Numbered from the stretch's first letter, positions 1-9,292 are shown. The stretch: 64,000 bases of DNA from Labrenzia sp. R4_2 (GCF_017743865.1 NZ_JAGHRJ010000002.1:744001-808000); one strand, 5' to 3'. Made by a program: numbers and translations. The notes: generated by a model not told the origin, from the sequence alone.

Positions 1-1
1 C

Positions 2-868
2 AAGGAACGGGTTGCGGAAGAAACCCGGCCGGAAATCGAGGTCGATGCCAAATTCACGGTGTCAGGCAAGGAGCTCCTCCAGAGCAAAGACTTTGCCCAG
101 ATGACTGCCGAGGAGATCAATGACGCCAAGAAGGCGCTCGCCTCCATGGCACTCAGCATGGACAAGATCCGGCTCCGCAGGCTGGTCCCCGCACACTCGG
201 GAAAGGTGGACCCGCGCCGCACCTTGCGGGCGTCCATGCGGGCCGGCGGGGATATCATTGACCTGAAGTTCCGCCAACCGGCTGAAAAGCGCCCGCCTCT
301 GGTCGCGATCTGCGATATTTCCGGTTCCATGAGCCAGTATTCGCGTCTGCTCCTGCATTTCCTTCATGCGGTCACCGCCGAACGCCGGGACGTACACACA
401 TTCCTTTTCGGAACACGGTTGAGCAATGTGACGCGTCAATTGCGGATGAAGGACCCGGACGAAGCGCTGGAAGCATGTTCTGAAGGGGTTCAGGACTGGT
501 CCGGCGGCACGCGGATCGCCTGGGCCCTCCATGACTTCAATCGGCATTGGTCGCGCCGGGTCCTTTCCGGCAAACCGACGGTGTTGTTGATCACCGACGG
601 ACTTGAGCGCGATTCCGATGAGGATCTGGCGCGCGAGATGGACCGCCTGCACCGGTCCTGCCGCCGCCTAATCTGGCTTAATCCGCTCCTGCGGTTCGAA
701 GGCTTTGAGGCCAAAGCCAAGGGCATCCGGGCCATGCTTCCGCATGTCGACGAATTCCGGGCGGTGCACAGCCTTGATGCCGTCGCGGACCTTGTCAGCG
801 CACTGATGGGCAAAAAGTCGGACAGCAAATCCTCAAATCCCAAGTCTTGGCTGAAGCGTCAAAGCTAA
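2..868 (+). CDS. CoxE-like vWA domain protein, 5' truncated by window edge
   Basis: The reading frame is open to the left edge, so this is the C-terminal part of a longer protein; the GTG at 59 is only an internal codon. The visible part holds a von Willebrand factor A domain with the metal-binding motif DISGSM (D-x-S-x-S) at about residue 100 and later TDG and GGTR motifs, the arrangement seen in CoxE-type proteins. In that family the vWA protein works with a MoxR-type AAA+ ATPase, for example in maturing carbon-monoxide dehydrogenase-type enzymes. The partner gene would lie upstream, outside the window. The C-terminus is Lys/Ser rich. The vWA assignment is firm; the client enzyme cannot be told. 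Confidence 0.85.
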   Translation, partial: KERVAEETRPEIEVDAKFTVSGKELLQSKDFAQMTAEEINDAKKALASMALSMDKIRLRRLVPAHSGKVDPRRTLRASMRAGGDIIDLKFRQPAEKRPPLVAICDISGSMSQYSRLLLHFLHAVTAERRDVHTFLFGTRLSNVTRQLRMKDPDEALEACSEGVQDWSGGTRIAWALHDFNRHWSRRVLSGKPTVLLITDGLERDSDEDLAREMDRLHRSCRRLIWLNPLLRFEGFEAKAKGIRAMLPHVDEFRAVHSLDAVADLVSALMGKKSDSKSSNPKSWLKRQS

Positions 869-997
869 AAAACCGCCGGTTCCGGTTGGGGCACACGAAA
901 CCAGCGGCATTTCGAGGAGGATCGTGCCGATCCGCGTATCACTATAATTTCATAGTTTCGAAAATATATGCGGCACGCTGTCCCAAGGCCGCCCTAG

Positions 998-1717
998 TCA
1001 GAAAAACAACTTCCAAACCAATGGAAGCAGGATCGCTGTGGCGAGGGCGTTGAGCCCCATGGCAAGACCGGAAAATGCACCCGCCAATTCGCTGACTTGC
1101 AGCGCACGGGCTGTCCCAATGCCGTGTGACGCAGTACCGATGGCCAACCCGCGAGCGGCCATGTCCTTTACGCCCATGAGGTTCAACAAGAGCGGTCCAA
1201 GAGCAGCCCCAGTTATCCCGGTCAGGATCACCAGAACAGCCGTCAAAGACGGCAACCCGCCCAGCTGTTCACTGATCCCCATCGCAACCGGTGCAGTCAC
1301 CGACTTTGGCGCAAGGGACACCAGCGTTTCCTTGCTTGCCCCAAACAGAGCGGCAATGCCGACCGCGCTGATTGCAGCCGTGAGAGACCCGGCCAACAAA
1401 CTGGCGAGAATGGCTATCGAGGAGCGGCGGACCCGTTCAAGCTGCCGATAGAGCGGCAAGGCCAACGCCACCGTTGCCGGCCCCAACATGAAATGAACGA
1501 ACTGGGCTCCTTCGAAATAAACAGAATACTGGGTGTCGGTGACGAGCAGCAGGCTAACCAACAACACAACGGCGATCAGCACCGGATTAAGAAGCGGATT
1601 AAATCCCGCCCGCCGATAGATCCAGAAACCGACCTGATAGGCGACAAGGGTCAGCGTCAGCGCCAGGAGCGGACTGGCAGAGAGATAAACCCAGATTTCC
1701 CGAAGTTCGCCCTCCAT
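998..1717 (-). CDS. lrgB: LrgB/CidB family membrane protein
   Basis: A 239-residue, very hydrophobic protein with about six or seven membrane segments. It has the family signatures FGASKETLVSLAPKSVTAPVA and GTASHGIGTARALQ. LrgB proteins were first described as antiholin-like regulators of murein hydrolases, and later members as exporters of small organic acids (pyruvate, glycolate). It is translated directly after lrgA: the lrgA stop and the lrgB start share one base (TAATG), so the two form one transcription unit and probably one membrane complex. Length is normal for the family. The substrate in this organism is unknown. Confidence 0.9.
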   Translation of the reverse strand: MEGELREIWVYLSASPLLALTLTLVAYQVGFWIYRRAGFNPLLNPVLIAVVLLVSLLLVTDTQYSVYFEGAQFVHFMLGPATVALALPLYRQLERVRRSSIAILASLLAGSLTAAISAVGIAALFGASKETLVSLAPKSVTAPVAMGISEQLGGLPSLTAVLVILTGITGAALGPLLLNLMGVKDMAARGLAIGTASHGIGTARALQVSELAGAFSGLAMGLNALATAILLPLVWKLFF

Positions 1718-2079
1718 TATTCGGCCTCGCTGTCAGCAGCATCGGCAGACCGGGACAAGAGGCGCATCACCACCACTGTCACAGCAATCGTTGCAAGCGT
1801 GCTGCCGATCAGTGCCAGGGTTATCGCAAGCCCTTCTTCACCGATCAGCGCAATATGCAGCATGACGCCAACGCCGGCAGGAACGAACAACAGGGAGAGG
1901 TTGGTCAAAAACGCATCACCAACCGTTGCAAGATCTTCCGGGATCCCCCCCTTGATCAACAAGCCTGCCAGCAACAGAACCATACCGATTACTGGGCCCG
2001 GGATCGGCAGTCCGCTCGCAACCGTGATCAGCTCACCGATGAGCTGACACGCCAAAATCACAGTCAGATAAAAAAGCAT
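1717..2079 (-). CDS. lrgA: LrgA/CidA family holin-like protein
   Basis: A 120-residue protein with four predicted membrane helices and the LrgA-type motif LPIPGPVIGM near the N-terminus. I start it at the ATG at 2079, which follows a GGGGG stretch on the minus strand; an in-frame TTG at 2091 adds four residues and is less likely. LrgA is the small partner of LrgB; together they are linked to cell lysis control or to export of overflow metabolites. It is the first gene of the lrgAB pair. Confidence 0.88.
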   Translation of the reverse strand: MLFYLTVILACQLIGELITVASGLPIPGPVIGMVLLLAGLLIKGGIPEDLATVGDAFLTNLSLLFVPAGVGVMLHIALIGEEGLAITLALIGSTLATIAVTVVVMRLLSRSADAADSEAE

Positions 2080-2185
2080 ATTTGCCCCCAATGCCTTGCA
2101 CTAAGGCACTACAGTGGCTTGGCGCCGGGGACCTGACAAGGGCACCTTCCAAGACGGATAACTTGCCCCGAGAACGAAGTGCCGA

Positions 2186-2698
2186 TTACGGCAACGCGAT
2201 CACCGGTGTGCGGACCTGTACACGGCGAAACAGATCCTGGATATCGTGATTGGCCATCCGGATGCAGCCATAGGAGACCGCACGCCCGATCGAGCCGGGA
2301 CGGTTGGTGCCGTGAATTGCATAGTTGCCGTTCGACAGCGTCATGGCAGCGACACCCATTGGATTGTTCGGAGCCCCCCCGCGGATCACGGCAGGAAGAT
2401 GCGGGAAGTCCCGGCGCACTTCCGGCGACGGTGACCAGTCCGGCTTGATGTATTTCGCCGTGATCTGCGCCCGTCCCGTCCAGGATTTCTGACGCTTGCC
2501 GACGGCCACCTTGTAACGGATCGCCTGACGTCCATTGAGCACAAAATAGAGCCGGCGCTCAGAGTTTTTGATCACGATTGTACCCGGTCGAAATTGATGG
2601 CCGTAAAAACCAACTACTTCTGCAGCTTGCGCTTTTTCAACCGTCAGACCGACTGCCACGAGCAAAACAGAGGCAAACAGCAAAGAAATGATACGCAT
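2186..2698 (-). CDS. L,D-transpeptidase (YkuD domain), secreted
   Basis: A 170-residue protein with a signal peptide (residues 1 to about 25, ending AQA) and a YkuD catalytic domain. The signature HGTNRPGSIGRAVSYGCIR carries the His and the Cys nucleophile (S-x-G-C-I-R). Such enzymes act in the periplasm, making 3-3 crosslinks in peptidoglycan or attaching proteins to it. The start is taken at ATG 2698; the GTG at 2701 directly before it is an alternative. Small YkuD proteins of this form are present in many copies in alphaproteobacteria, so the specific function is open. Confidence 0.9.
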   Translation of the reverse strand: MRIISLLFASVLLVAVGLTVEKAQAAEVVGFYGHQFRPGTIVIKNSERRLYFVLNGRQAIRYKVAVGKRQKSWTGRAQITAKYIKPDWSPSPEVRRDFPHLPAVIRGGAPNNPMGVAAMTLSNGNYAIHGTNRPGSIGRAVSYGCIRMANHDIQDLFRRVQVRTPVIALP

Positions 2699-2868
2699 CA
2701 CACACCCAAACCTTAACGCCTGTTAAGAGTTTATGCATGAGCGCGGATGCGGCAAGTGGCACTTCAGAATACTTCAAACCATGGTGAACGGCATTGTTCG
2801 TGACGGAAACAAGCCAATCTGCTGTCCCCTATCCATCGTAATGATTTTGGTCACGAGAGGAGACATTG

Positions 2869-3501
2869 ATGATAGGGAACACTGCGCGGAACATGTGGCG
2901 CTCACAGTCCTGCTGGGAACGTTTTCTTGCGCCGGTCCACCTCAGTTTTCTGGTTGGGCTTTCCCTTCTTGTGATGATCACCGGTGACAGCCGGGCAGAT
3001 ATCTTGTCGGGCCGTTATATCCTGCCACCTCAAGCCGTGGATACTCAGTTCTCTGTAAGGGTGTTGGGCGACCAACCAGTCAAAGGCCGGTTTGGTACAG
3101 TCAACGGCGAGATGGTTTTAAACGCGCAACGGCCGGAAACCAGCCGTGTTCGCGTCACCGTCGACCTCCGAAGTGTTGAGACCAACAATGACCGGGTCAC
3201 TGGTTTCCTTAAAAGCTCTGCAATGTTCAATGTGTCGGAGTTTCCAACAGCAGAGTTTGAGAGCTATTCGGTGCGTTTAACCGGCGAGACAACTGCAAAG
3301 GTCGAAGGGTTTCTTACCATGCGAGGAACCCGGCAACGCACCTCTTTGGAGGTCGAGCTCCAACCGGCCGGGAAAGGTCAGAACATCGCAATTGAAGCCA
3401 ATGGCGGTTTTTTCCGGAGCCTTTACGGCATGGACGCCGGGCTGCCGATCTATGCCGACAAAGTGCGCTTGCAGATCAAGGGCACTGGGAAAAGAAGCTA
3501 G
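2869..3501 (+). CDS. YceI family periplasmic protein
   Basis: A 210-residue protein with an N-terminal hydrophobic signal (residues about 25-45, ending SRA-DI) and a YceI lipocalin-like beta-barrel domain: FGTVNGEMVLN, VTVDLRSVETNNDRVTGFLKS and FNVSEFPTAEF are typical. Family members bind isoprenoids or other hydrophobic molecules in the periplasm. The ATG at 2869 is placed behind the ribosome site GAGAGGAG; the TTG immediately before it is unlikely. Its stop overlaps the stop region of the convergent LivJ-like gene by 4 bases, so there is no room for a terminator between them. Confidence 0.88.
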   Translation: MIGNTARNMWRSQSCWERFLAPVHLSFLVGLSLLVMITGDSRADILSGRYILPPQAVDTQFSVRVLGDQPVKGRFGTVNGEMVLNAQRPETSRVRVTVDLRSVETNNDRVTGFLKSSAMFNVSEFPTAEFESYSVRLTGETTAKVEGFLTMRGTRQRTSLEVELQPAGKGQNIAIEANGGFFRSLYGMDAGLPIYADKVRLQIKGTGKRS

Positions 3502-4601
3502 CGCTGAACCGGTTTGCCGGACTTCCACTCATAGATTGCAAATTGAGGAACGCTGCTGTCGCCTTTTTCGTCAAAGCTGATGTCACCTAGAATTGTCGGG
3601 AAAGCCTGTTCATCCATTGCTTTTGTCACCGCTGCAAAGTCCGGTGCGCCGGCCGCTTCTACCGCATCGGCCCAGGCTTCGACCGCGGCATAAGCGGCAA
3701 GCGCATAGCGCTCAGCAATTTCTTCGCGGCTTTCCAATGCCTCAATGACCTCGGCAACCGTTTGCAGGCTGCGAGGATCTAGCGGGTAGGAGAACGTTGT
3801 GCCCTCACCTGCCTCGCCCGTGACATCCCAGAAGGCTTGCGTCATCAGGGTATCGCCTCCGACCAGAACAGCTTCGACCCCAAACCGCTGCATCTCCAGT
3901 TTGATCAAGCCTGCTTCCGGATGATAGCCGCCGATAAAAACAACGTCAGCGCCTTCCAAAGCCAAACGAGAGACGAGAATGCGATAATCATTCAGGCCCG
4001 CGTCGAACCCCTCATAGAGCGTTTCGGTGACGCCATTTTGGTTGAGAACAATCCGAACAGCATCGGTAAGCCCTTTGCCATAGGCAGTCTTGTCGTGAAG
4101 CAGAGCAATGTCTTGCCCAGCAAAAGTGTCTGCGAGGTACTGCCCGAGTACACGTGCCTGTTCATCATCTCGTGGCGCCAATCGGTAAATGCCCGGCCCG
4201 GGGCGCTCGTCGGTATATTTCGGCAGCGTTGTGGCCGGAGAGATCTGCACAATCCCAGCGTCCGAATAGATCTCACTTGCCGGTATGGACGCACTGAAAC
4301 AAACGTGCCCCACCACCATCGACACTTGGCGGCCGATCAACTGGTTGGCAACCGCTTTGGCCTGGGTTTCGTCACAGCCATCATCGACGATGTCCAGCAC
4401 CAAGGGTTCGCCCAGGACACCGCCTGACATATTAATATCGACGACCGCTTGTTCGGCCCCTGCCCTGATTTGCTGACCCAAGTCCTCAAACTGCCCTTTC
4501 ATGGGGCCGGCCACCGCAATATGGATTTCGGCAGCAGCGCTTAATGGCCAGCTTAAGAGGGTTGCTGCCATCATGCCCGCCAAGCCACGGATAATCTTCA
4601 T
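3498..4601 (-). CDS. LivJ-type branched-chain amino acid ABC binding protein, orphan
   Basis: A 367-residue periplasmic binding protein (type I fold) with signal peptide MKIIRGLAGMM...SAAAE. Family features include IAVAGPMKGQ near the mature N-terminus, QAVVDINMSGGVLGEPL, GHVCFSASIPASEIY and IDISP-like SPATTLPKY. The ATG at 4601 has a GGAG site eight bases upstream and is preferred over the ATG at 4619. LivJ proteins deliver branched-chain or related amino acids to LivHMGF permeases; no permease or ATPase genes are nearby, so it works with a distant system or has a sensing role. The ligand cannot be inferred. Confidence 0.88.
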   Translation of the reverse strand: MKIIRGLAGMMAATLLSWPLSAAAEIHIAVAGPMKGQFEDLGQQIRAGAEQAVVDINMSGGVLGEPLVLDIVDDGCDETQAKAVANQLIGRQVSMVVGHVCFSASIPASEIYSDAGIVQISPATTLPKYTDERPGPGIYRLAPRDDEQARVLGQYLADTFAGQDIALLHDKTAYGKGLTDAVRIVLNQNGVTETLYEGFDAGLNDYRILVSRLALEGADVVFIGGYHPEAGLIKLEMQRFGVEAVLVGGDTLMTQAFWDVTGEAGEGTTFSYPLDPRSLQTVAEVIEALESREEIAERYALAAYAAVEAWADAVEAAGAPDFAAVTKAMDEQAFPTILGDISFDEKGDSSVPQFAIYEWKSGKPVQR

Positions 4602-4770
4602 TCTATTCTCCAGATCCATCCCTTGAGCGGCGCCGTAGGAACCATGGTCCTATGAAATCAATCAAAAGTTCCGAAAATTGCAAGGCTCGATTGGGTTTGA
4701 TAGGCACACGCAACGACATATAACAAGATCACGACCGGATGCCACGTCCGGACCATGGAGCATTGACCGC

Positions 4771-5298
4771 ATGGCGCCTTCAACCGGGATAGATCCCGCC
4801 GCCCAAAGCCTGACGCTCGACAGCCAGACGTTTCGCGAAGCGATGAGCCGCATCGCCGCCGCTGTTCATATCGTCACCACCGATGGTGACGCCGGCCGGG
4901 CGGGCGGCACAGTGTCAGCCGCCTGTTCGGTCAGCGATGACCCCGCCAGCATCCTGATTTGCCTAAACCGGCAATCCCGCCTTCACGCTGCAGTCTTGAA
5001 GAACCGCTGCTTCTGCCTCAACACTCTCTCAGATGATCATCAGGAAATGTCTGATGTATTTGCCGGCCGCGAAAGCGCGGATATGAGCGGACGATTTGCG
5101 CATGGCTCCTGGACAAACCTGGCCACCGGCTGCCCTGCCCTCGATACGGCACGGCTGAGCATCGATTGCGAAATCTTTTCTGTGTCCGAAGTCGGGACCC
5201 ACTCGATTATCGTTGGCACCGTCACGGATTTGCGGATGACGGATCCTGGAAAGTCTTTGATCTATGTGCGCAGGGGTTACAAAAGCCTCGACACCTGA
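4771..5298 (+). CDS. RutF-like flavin reductase
   Basis: A 175-residue flavin reductase-like domain protein. It matches the RutF/HpaC pattern throughout: FREAMSRIAAAVHIVTTDG, GTVSAACSVSDDPASILICLNR, NTLSDDHQEMSDVFAG, and GTHSIIVGTV. These enzymes reduce FMN with NADH and supply it to a two-component monooxygenase; RutF does so for pyrimidine ring opening. The other rut genes are absent here, so the partner monooxygenase lies elsewhere. The start at ATG 4771 fits the family length; an upstream in-frame start at 4678 would add 31 residues that do not resemble the family. Confidence 0.85.
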   Translation: MAPSTGIDPAAQSLTLDSQTFREAMSRIAAAVHIVTTDGDAGRAGGTVSAACSVSDDPASILICLNRQSRLHAAVLKNRCFCLNTLSDDHQEMSDVFAGRESADMSGRFAHGSWTNLATGCPALDTARLSIDCEIFSVSEVGTHSIIVGTVTDLRMTDPGKSLIYVRRGYKSLDT

Positions 5299-5357
5299 GC
5301 CCGGTCGGCGCAAACTCAAAGTCCTGCCTTTATTGAGTTTTCGCTGAAAGATAATTG

Positions 5358-6362
5358 ATGACCGGTCCCAGAAACCTGATCACCGATGTGCCTGGCCTCA
5401 AGGTCGGCAATGCGTCCGACCCGGATCTGAAATCCGGCGCAACCGTACTTGTGCCGGATGAGCCAGCTGTCGCTTCCGTGGCGATCCAGGGCGGCGCACC
5501 GGGAACCCGGGAAATTGCGCTTCTGGAGCCCGAGCAAACCGTCGAAAAAATCGATGCGATTGTCCTTGCCGGGGGATCGGCTTTTGGTCTTGATGCTGGT
5601 GCGGGTGTGCAGGGGCGTCTTGCAGAACTGGGCTATGGCTATCAAGTGGGCCCTGTCCGCGTGCCGATCGTGCCGACCGCGATCCTCTTTGACCTCCTGA
5701 ACGGCGGCAACAAGAGCTGGGGTCAAATGGCGCCGTATCGAGATCTCGGCCGCGCTGCGCTCGATTCCATCGGCCATGATTTTGTCCTCGGGTCAAACGG
5801 CGCCGGAATGGGTGCCACAACTGCGAACCTCAAAGGCGGCCTTGGTTCGGCCTCTGTGGTCCTGGAAAACGGCGTCACTATTGGCGCAATCGTTGCCGTG
5901 AATGCGCTTGGCCGCGCAACCATGGGCGAAACACCGCATTTCTGGGCGGCACCCTTCGAGGTCGGTGACGAATTCGGCGGACGCGGCATAACGCCAACAC
6001 TGCCTAACGACTGCACCACAGTCCGCACGAAACTGGACGCGCTTGAAGCGGGAGCCAACACCACCATCGCAGCCGTTGCCACCGATGCGATTTTAACGAA
6101 GGGCGAAGCCAAACGCCTTGCAGTCATGGCACACGACGGCTTGGCCCGTGCCCTTTGGCCGGCACACACACCGCTCGACGGCGACCTCGTGTTCGCTTTG
6201 TCGACGGGACAGCGCAAGCTGGAAAACGGCCTGGAGGATATGGTGCAAATGGGCGCTGCCGCCGCATCGTGCCTCGCAAGGGCAATTGCACGTGGGATCT
6301 ATCATGCAACCCCTGCGGATGGCGACACGCTGCCGACATGGCAGGAGCGCTTCGGAGGTTAA
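5358..6362 (+). CDS. P1 family (S58/DmpA-NylC type) peptidase
   Basis: A 334-residue Ntn-type hydrolase of the P1/DmpA superfamily. It shows NLITDVPGLKVGNA at the N-terminus, VLAGGSAFGLDAGAGV, GSNGAGMGATTANLKGGLGSAS, and the Asn-Thr pair in AGANTTIAAVATDA at about residues 234-235. By analogy with NylC the Thr would become the N-terminal nucleophile after self-cleavage. Members are aminopeptidases or amide hydrolases with narrow substrates. ATG 5358 is used; the TTG just before it is not needed. It follows the flavin reductase by 59 bases and may be co-transcribed. Confidence 0.87.
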   Translation: MTGPRNLITDVPGLKVGNASDPDLKSGATVLVPDEPAVASVAIQGGAPGTREIALLEPEQTVEKIDAIVLAGGSAFGLDAGAGVQGRLAELGYGYQVGPVRVPIVPTAILFDLLNGGNKSWGQMAPYRDLGRAALDSIGHDFVLGSNGAGMGATTANLKGGLGSASVVLENGVTIGAIVAVNALGRATMGETPHFWAAPFEVGDEFGGRGITPTLPNDCTTVRTKLDALEAGANTTIAAVATDAILTKGEAKRLAVMAHDGLARALWPAHTPLDGDLVFALSTGQRKLENGLEDMVQMGAAAASCLARAIARGIYHATPADGDTLPTWQERFGG

Positions 6363-6443
6363 GACCACCGCCCGGTTTTGAAAATCTAAGACAAGGATCT
6401 GCACGTACCCAAGGCATGTGAAACACACCATAGGCTTTGCAGT

Positions 6444-6989
6444 ATGTCCCTTTCTTTTACCAAACTGACAAACAAGACGACCTTCCTGATTGCGCTCACG
6501 TTCCTTGTGTTTGCCAGTTTTGCAGCGCCACCAGCGCAGGCTGCAAAACCGCTGGTCCTGGAGGAGTTTTTCCGCGGCAAGACCGTTGGCAAAGGCGTGT
6601 TTGAGAGCAAGTTTGCGGGCGTATACCGACCGTTCACGGTGTATCTGACCGGCACGTGGAACCCGAAGACCCGAATGTTCCGCCTGCGCGAAGACTTTGT
6701 TTATGACGACGGCGAGCGGGACACCAAGACCTGGTTTTTCGAAAAGGTTGGCAACGGCCGGTATGTCGGCCAAAGATCTGATGTAATCGCGCCAACCCTG
6801 GTTGAGACGGGTGCAGATGGAGCCTTGCGGTTTTCCTACATCGCCGATGTTCCGCTGGAAAACGGTTCAATCCTGCTGCGCTTTACCGATACCCTTACCC
6901 AGACCGATCGGCGGACGGTTCGCAACACTGCCGATGTCACGAAAGGTGGTTTCAAGGTCGGAACAGTCGATCTGACATTCAAACGGTGA
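6444..6989 (+). CDS. DUF3833 family exported protein
   Basis: A 181-residue protein with a signal peptide (hydrophobic stretch at residues 12-30, ending AQA-AKP). The mature part fits DUF3833: LEEFFRGKTVGKGVFESKFAG, FTVYLTGTW and EDFVYDDGERDTKTW. The family has a predicted beta-rich, lipocalin-like fold and no proven function; some members are lipoproteins, but no lipobox cysteine is seen here. It lies 81 bases downstream of the peptidase gene on the same strand. Confidence 0.82.
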   Translation: MSLSFTKLTNKTTFLIALTFLVFASFAAPPAQAAKPLVLEEFFRGKTVGKGVFESKFAGVYRPFTVYLTGTWNPKTRMFRLREDFVYDDGERDTKTWFFEKVGNGRYVGQRSDVIAPTLVETGADGALRFSYIADVPLENGSILLRFTDTLTQTDRRTVRNTADVTKGGFKVGTVDLTFKR

Positions 6990-7071
6990 GGCCGGATTAT
7001 TGCCCACCTCTGTCTTGAAAGCTCCACGCAAGTTTGATTGAGTTCCCTTACGGCACATCTGGGGGAGCGCC

Positions 7072-8544
7072 ATGATAAACTGTTTCAGCTTGCGGTATTT
7101 GGGGTCGCTGATCGCATTAGCGACCCTGGCACTTTTTCTCGTGCCTGCATCGCCGAACGCGATGGAGACCCGGCTTTCAGATGAACTCGAGCAAATTCTG
7201 CGCGAGCCTTTTACCGGTGACTTTGATGCGATTGCAGAACGCGGTTATCTCCGCGTTCTCGTACCCTTTTCCAAGACCTTCTATTTTATCGACAACGGCG
7301 TTCAACGCGGCACCGCCGTCGATATGACAACCGAACTCGGCAAGTTTCTGGAGAAGAAACACGGCAAAAAGGTTCGGGAAGGTCAAATTGTGATGATGCC
7401 AACTCCGCGGGAAACACTCTTCACCGATCTGGCTGCCGGCCGCGGTGATATTGCTCTTGGCAATCTCACAATCACTCCAGAGCGGCAGAAGCTCGTCGAC
7501 TTTTCCTCCCCGTTGTTTACGGGCGTGCGGGAAGTGCCACTGACGGCAGCTGGTATCGACGACCTGACCTCACCTGAGGCCCTTTCCGGTAAAGAAATCT
7601 ACGTTCGATCCTCATCGAGTTATCACGACAGCCTTCTTGCCTTGAACAAGAAGCTGGACGCCGATGGAAAAGCCCCGGTCAAGATCGTTCCAGCAGATGA
7701 AAAGCTAGAGGACGAAGACCTGATCGATCTGGTGAAAGCTGGTGGCGTTCCAATGATCATCATTGACGAACATAAGGCAGACTTCTGGATGCAGATCGTC
7801 GACGGATTGAAAATCCATCCGGACGCAGCCGTGCGCACAGATGCGCAAGTTGCTTTTGCGGTCCGCCCGAAAGCTCCTGATTTGCTGAAAGAGATGAACG
7901 CCTTTGCCAAGACCGTTGAAAAGGGGACATTGCTTGGCAACATAATCCTCAAGCGGTACCTGAAGGAAACCAAGTTTCTCAAAGACCTCAATGATGAGAA
8001 ACGCCGAGAGCAATTCGACAAACTGGCCGCAGTCTTTGAAAAATATGGCCAGCAGTTCGACATCGATTGGCTTCTGATCGCTGCACAGGCCTATCAGGAA
8101 AGCCAGTTCAAACAGGCCGCTCGAAGCAACGCCGGCGCTGTCGGTGTCATGCAGATCAAGCCGACGACCGCAGCAGGATCCCCGATTAACATCAAAGGTG
8201 TGGAGAAGGATGCTGATACGAACGTGCATGCCGGTGTGAAATACCTGCGGTATCTGGCCGACCAATACTTCGCAGACCTGGAGCATGATCCGGCAAACCA
8301 GACATTTTTCGCCCTCGCCGCCTACAATGCGGGTCCGAGCCGCTTCAAAAAGCTGCGGGCGGAAGCTAAAAAACAGGGCTATGACCCGAATTTATGGTTC
8401 GGAAATGTCGAGTGGATCGTCGGTAGACGCATCAGCCAAGAACCGGTTCGGTATGTCGGCAACATCTACAAGTATTATGTGGTGTTTGCCCAGGAGCAGA
8501 AGCGGTATCAGAACTCTCCTGAGGCCCAGAAAAAGGGCGACTAG
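7072..8544 (+). CDS. MltF-like membrane-bound lytic transglycosylase
   Basis: A 490-residue two-domain protein. After a signal peptide (about residues 1-30) there is a solute-binding (SBP_bac_3) domain to about residue 290, with RGYLRVLVPFSKTFYF and GDIALGNLTITPERQKLVDFS. It is followed by an SLT lysozyme-like domain with AAQAYQESQFKQAARSNAGA (catalytic Glu in YQESQF), GVMQIKPTTA and FALAAYNAGPSR. This is the layout of MltF, which cuts peptidoglycan glycan strands with formation of 1,6-anhydro ends; the binding domain regulates it. The ATG has a GGGGGAG site. A strong hairpin lies just downstream. Confidence 0.9.
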   Translation: MINCFSLRYLGSLIALATLALFLVPASPNAMETRLSDELEQILREPFTGDFDAIAERGYLRVLVPFSKTFYFIDNGVQRGTAVDMTTELGKFLEKKHGKKVREGQIVMMPTPRETLFTDLAAGRGDIALGNLTITPERQKLVDFSSPLFTGVREVPLTAAGIDDLTSPEALSGKEIYVRSSSSYHDSLLALNKKLDADGKAPVKIVPADEKLEDEDLIDLVKAGGVPMIIIDEHKADFWMQIVDGLKIHPDAAVRTDAQVAFAVRPKAPDLLKEMNAFAKTVEKGTLLGNIILKRYLKETKFLKDLNDEKRREQFDKLAAVFEKYGQQFDIDWLLIAAQAYQESQFKQAARSNAGAVGVMQIKPTTAAGSPINIKGVEKDADTNVHAGVKYLRYLADQYFADLEHDPANQTFFALAAYNAGPSRFKKLRAEAKKQGYDPNLWFGNVEWIVGRRISQEPVRYVGNIYKYYVVFAQEQKRYQNSPEAQKKGD

Positions 8545-8568
8545 ACTTAACTGTTCAGCAGTAAGAGA

Positions 8569-8600
8569 AAGACCGGTGCGCTGGCAGCGCCACCGGTCTT
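8569..8600. terminator. Hairpin terminator between convergent genes
   Basis: AAGACCGGTG pairs perfectly with CACCGGTCTT, and the inner GCGCT/AGCGC pairs extend the stem with one bulged base. It sits between the mltF-like gene and the convergent oxidoreductase gene. T-runs on both sides are short, so its strength as an intrinsic terminator is uncertain. Confidence 0.65.
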
Positions 8601-8650
8601 GTCGTTTAGCAGACTTTTGAGCAGCTACCGCAATCGCTGCGGACAACGCT

Positions 8651-9232
8651 TCAGATTGCTGCCCCGAGCTGCGCGGCTCTACGGATCATCTTGGCCCGTG
8701 CTTCGTCCGTTGATCCCTGGATTTGGGCGAACCAGGAATAGTTCTTCATTTTAAGCCCGCAGAAATCCAGGATTTGCATCTTGGTCTGCTTCTTGATGCC
8801 CTGACCATACACGAGCCTGAAAAACCAGCCCGGTGTGTCAGAGGTGACCAATACCTCAGAGGTCCGGCCAACCATGAGTTTTTCCGGTAGTGCCTTCCCA
8901 GAAACGTATCGAAACGCTTTGCCTGGCAAGAAAACCCGGTCGATCAACCCTTTCAATTTGGCTGGCATTCCTCCCCACCAAAGCGGATGTGCCAGAACAA
9001 AATGGTCGCACCATTCCAGGCTGGCCCAGAAATCTTCAAGATCGGCCTCCAGTGGTTTGACTGTCTTGAAGGACGCTGACCCCAGATCCGGGTCAAAAGA
9101 CAAGTCAGCCAGATGCACCATGCGCACGTCATGAGCGGTCTTCTTGGCCGCATCTGCATAGGTTTGGGCAAGCGCACCGCAAAAGCTGCCCTTCGCCGGA
9201 TGGCCATCCAGCACCAGTATTTTCTTCGCCAT
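8651..9232 (-). CDS. NAD(P)H-dependent oxidoreductase, flavodoxin-like fold
   Basis: A 193-residue protein of the Flavodoxin_2 (NQO1/MdaB/KefF) family. It begins KILVLDGHPAKGSF, contains DLEDFWASLEWCDHFVLAHPLWWGGMPAKLKG and LPGKAFRY, all typical FMN-binding elements. Such enzymes reduce quinones or electrophiles by two electrons. The ATG at 9232 follows a CGGAG site and is preferred over a start nine codons upstream. It is divergent from a TetR gene, with two identical palindromic operators in between, so it is probably repressed by that regulator and induced by an electrophilic or quinone ligand. Confidence 0.88.
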   Translation of the reverse strand: MAKKILVLDGHPAKGSFCGALAQTYADAAKKTAHDVRMVHLADLSFDPDLGSASFKTVKPLEADLEDFWASLEWCDHFVLAHPLWWGGMPAKLKGLIDRVFLPGKAFRYVSGKALPEKLMVGRTSEVLVTSDTPGWFFRLVYGQGIKKQTKMQILDFCGLKMKNYSWFAQIQGSTDEARAKMIRRAAQLGAAI

Positions 9233-9280
9233 AATTAAAACTCCGAAACCGAGCGTCAAAACGCGCCGGCTCTTAAAAAT

Positions 9281-9292
9281 TGACCACGGTCA
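9281..9292. promoter_or_regulatory. Palindromic operator, copy 1 (probable TetR site)
   Basis: TGACCACGGTCA is an inverted repeat TGACC-N2-GGTCA. An identical copy starts 51 bp further right. On the minus strand a TTGACC box (plus 9317-9322) followed after 17 bases by CAATTA would place the transcription start of the oxidoreductase gene inside this operator, as expected for repression. Confidence 0.65.

Noticed and set aside
4678-4770. N-terminal extension of the RutF-like protein
   Set aside because: The added residues do not match the family and the ATG at 4771 gives the normal length.
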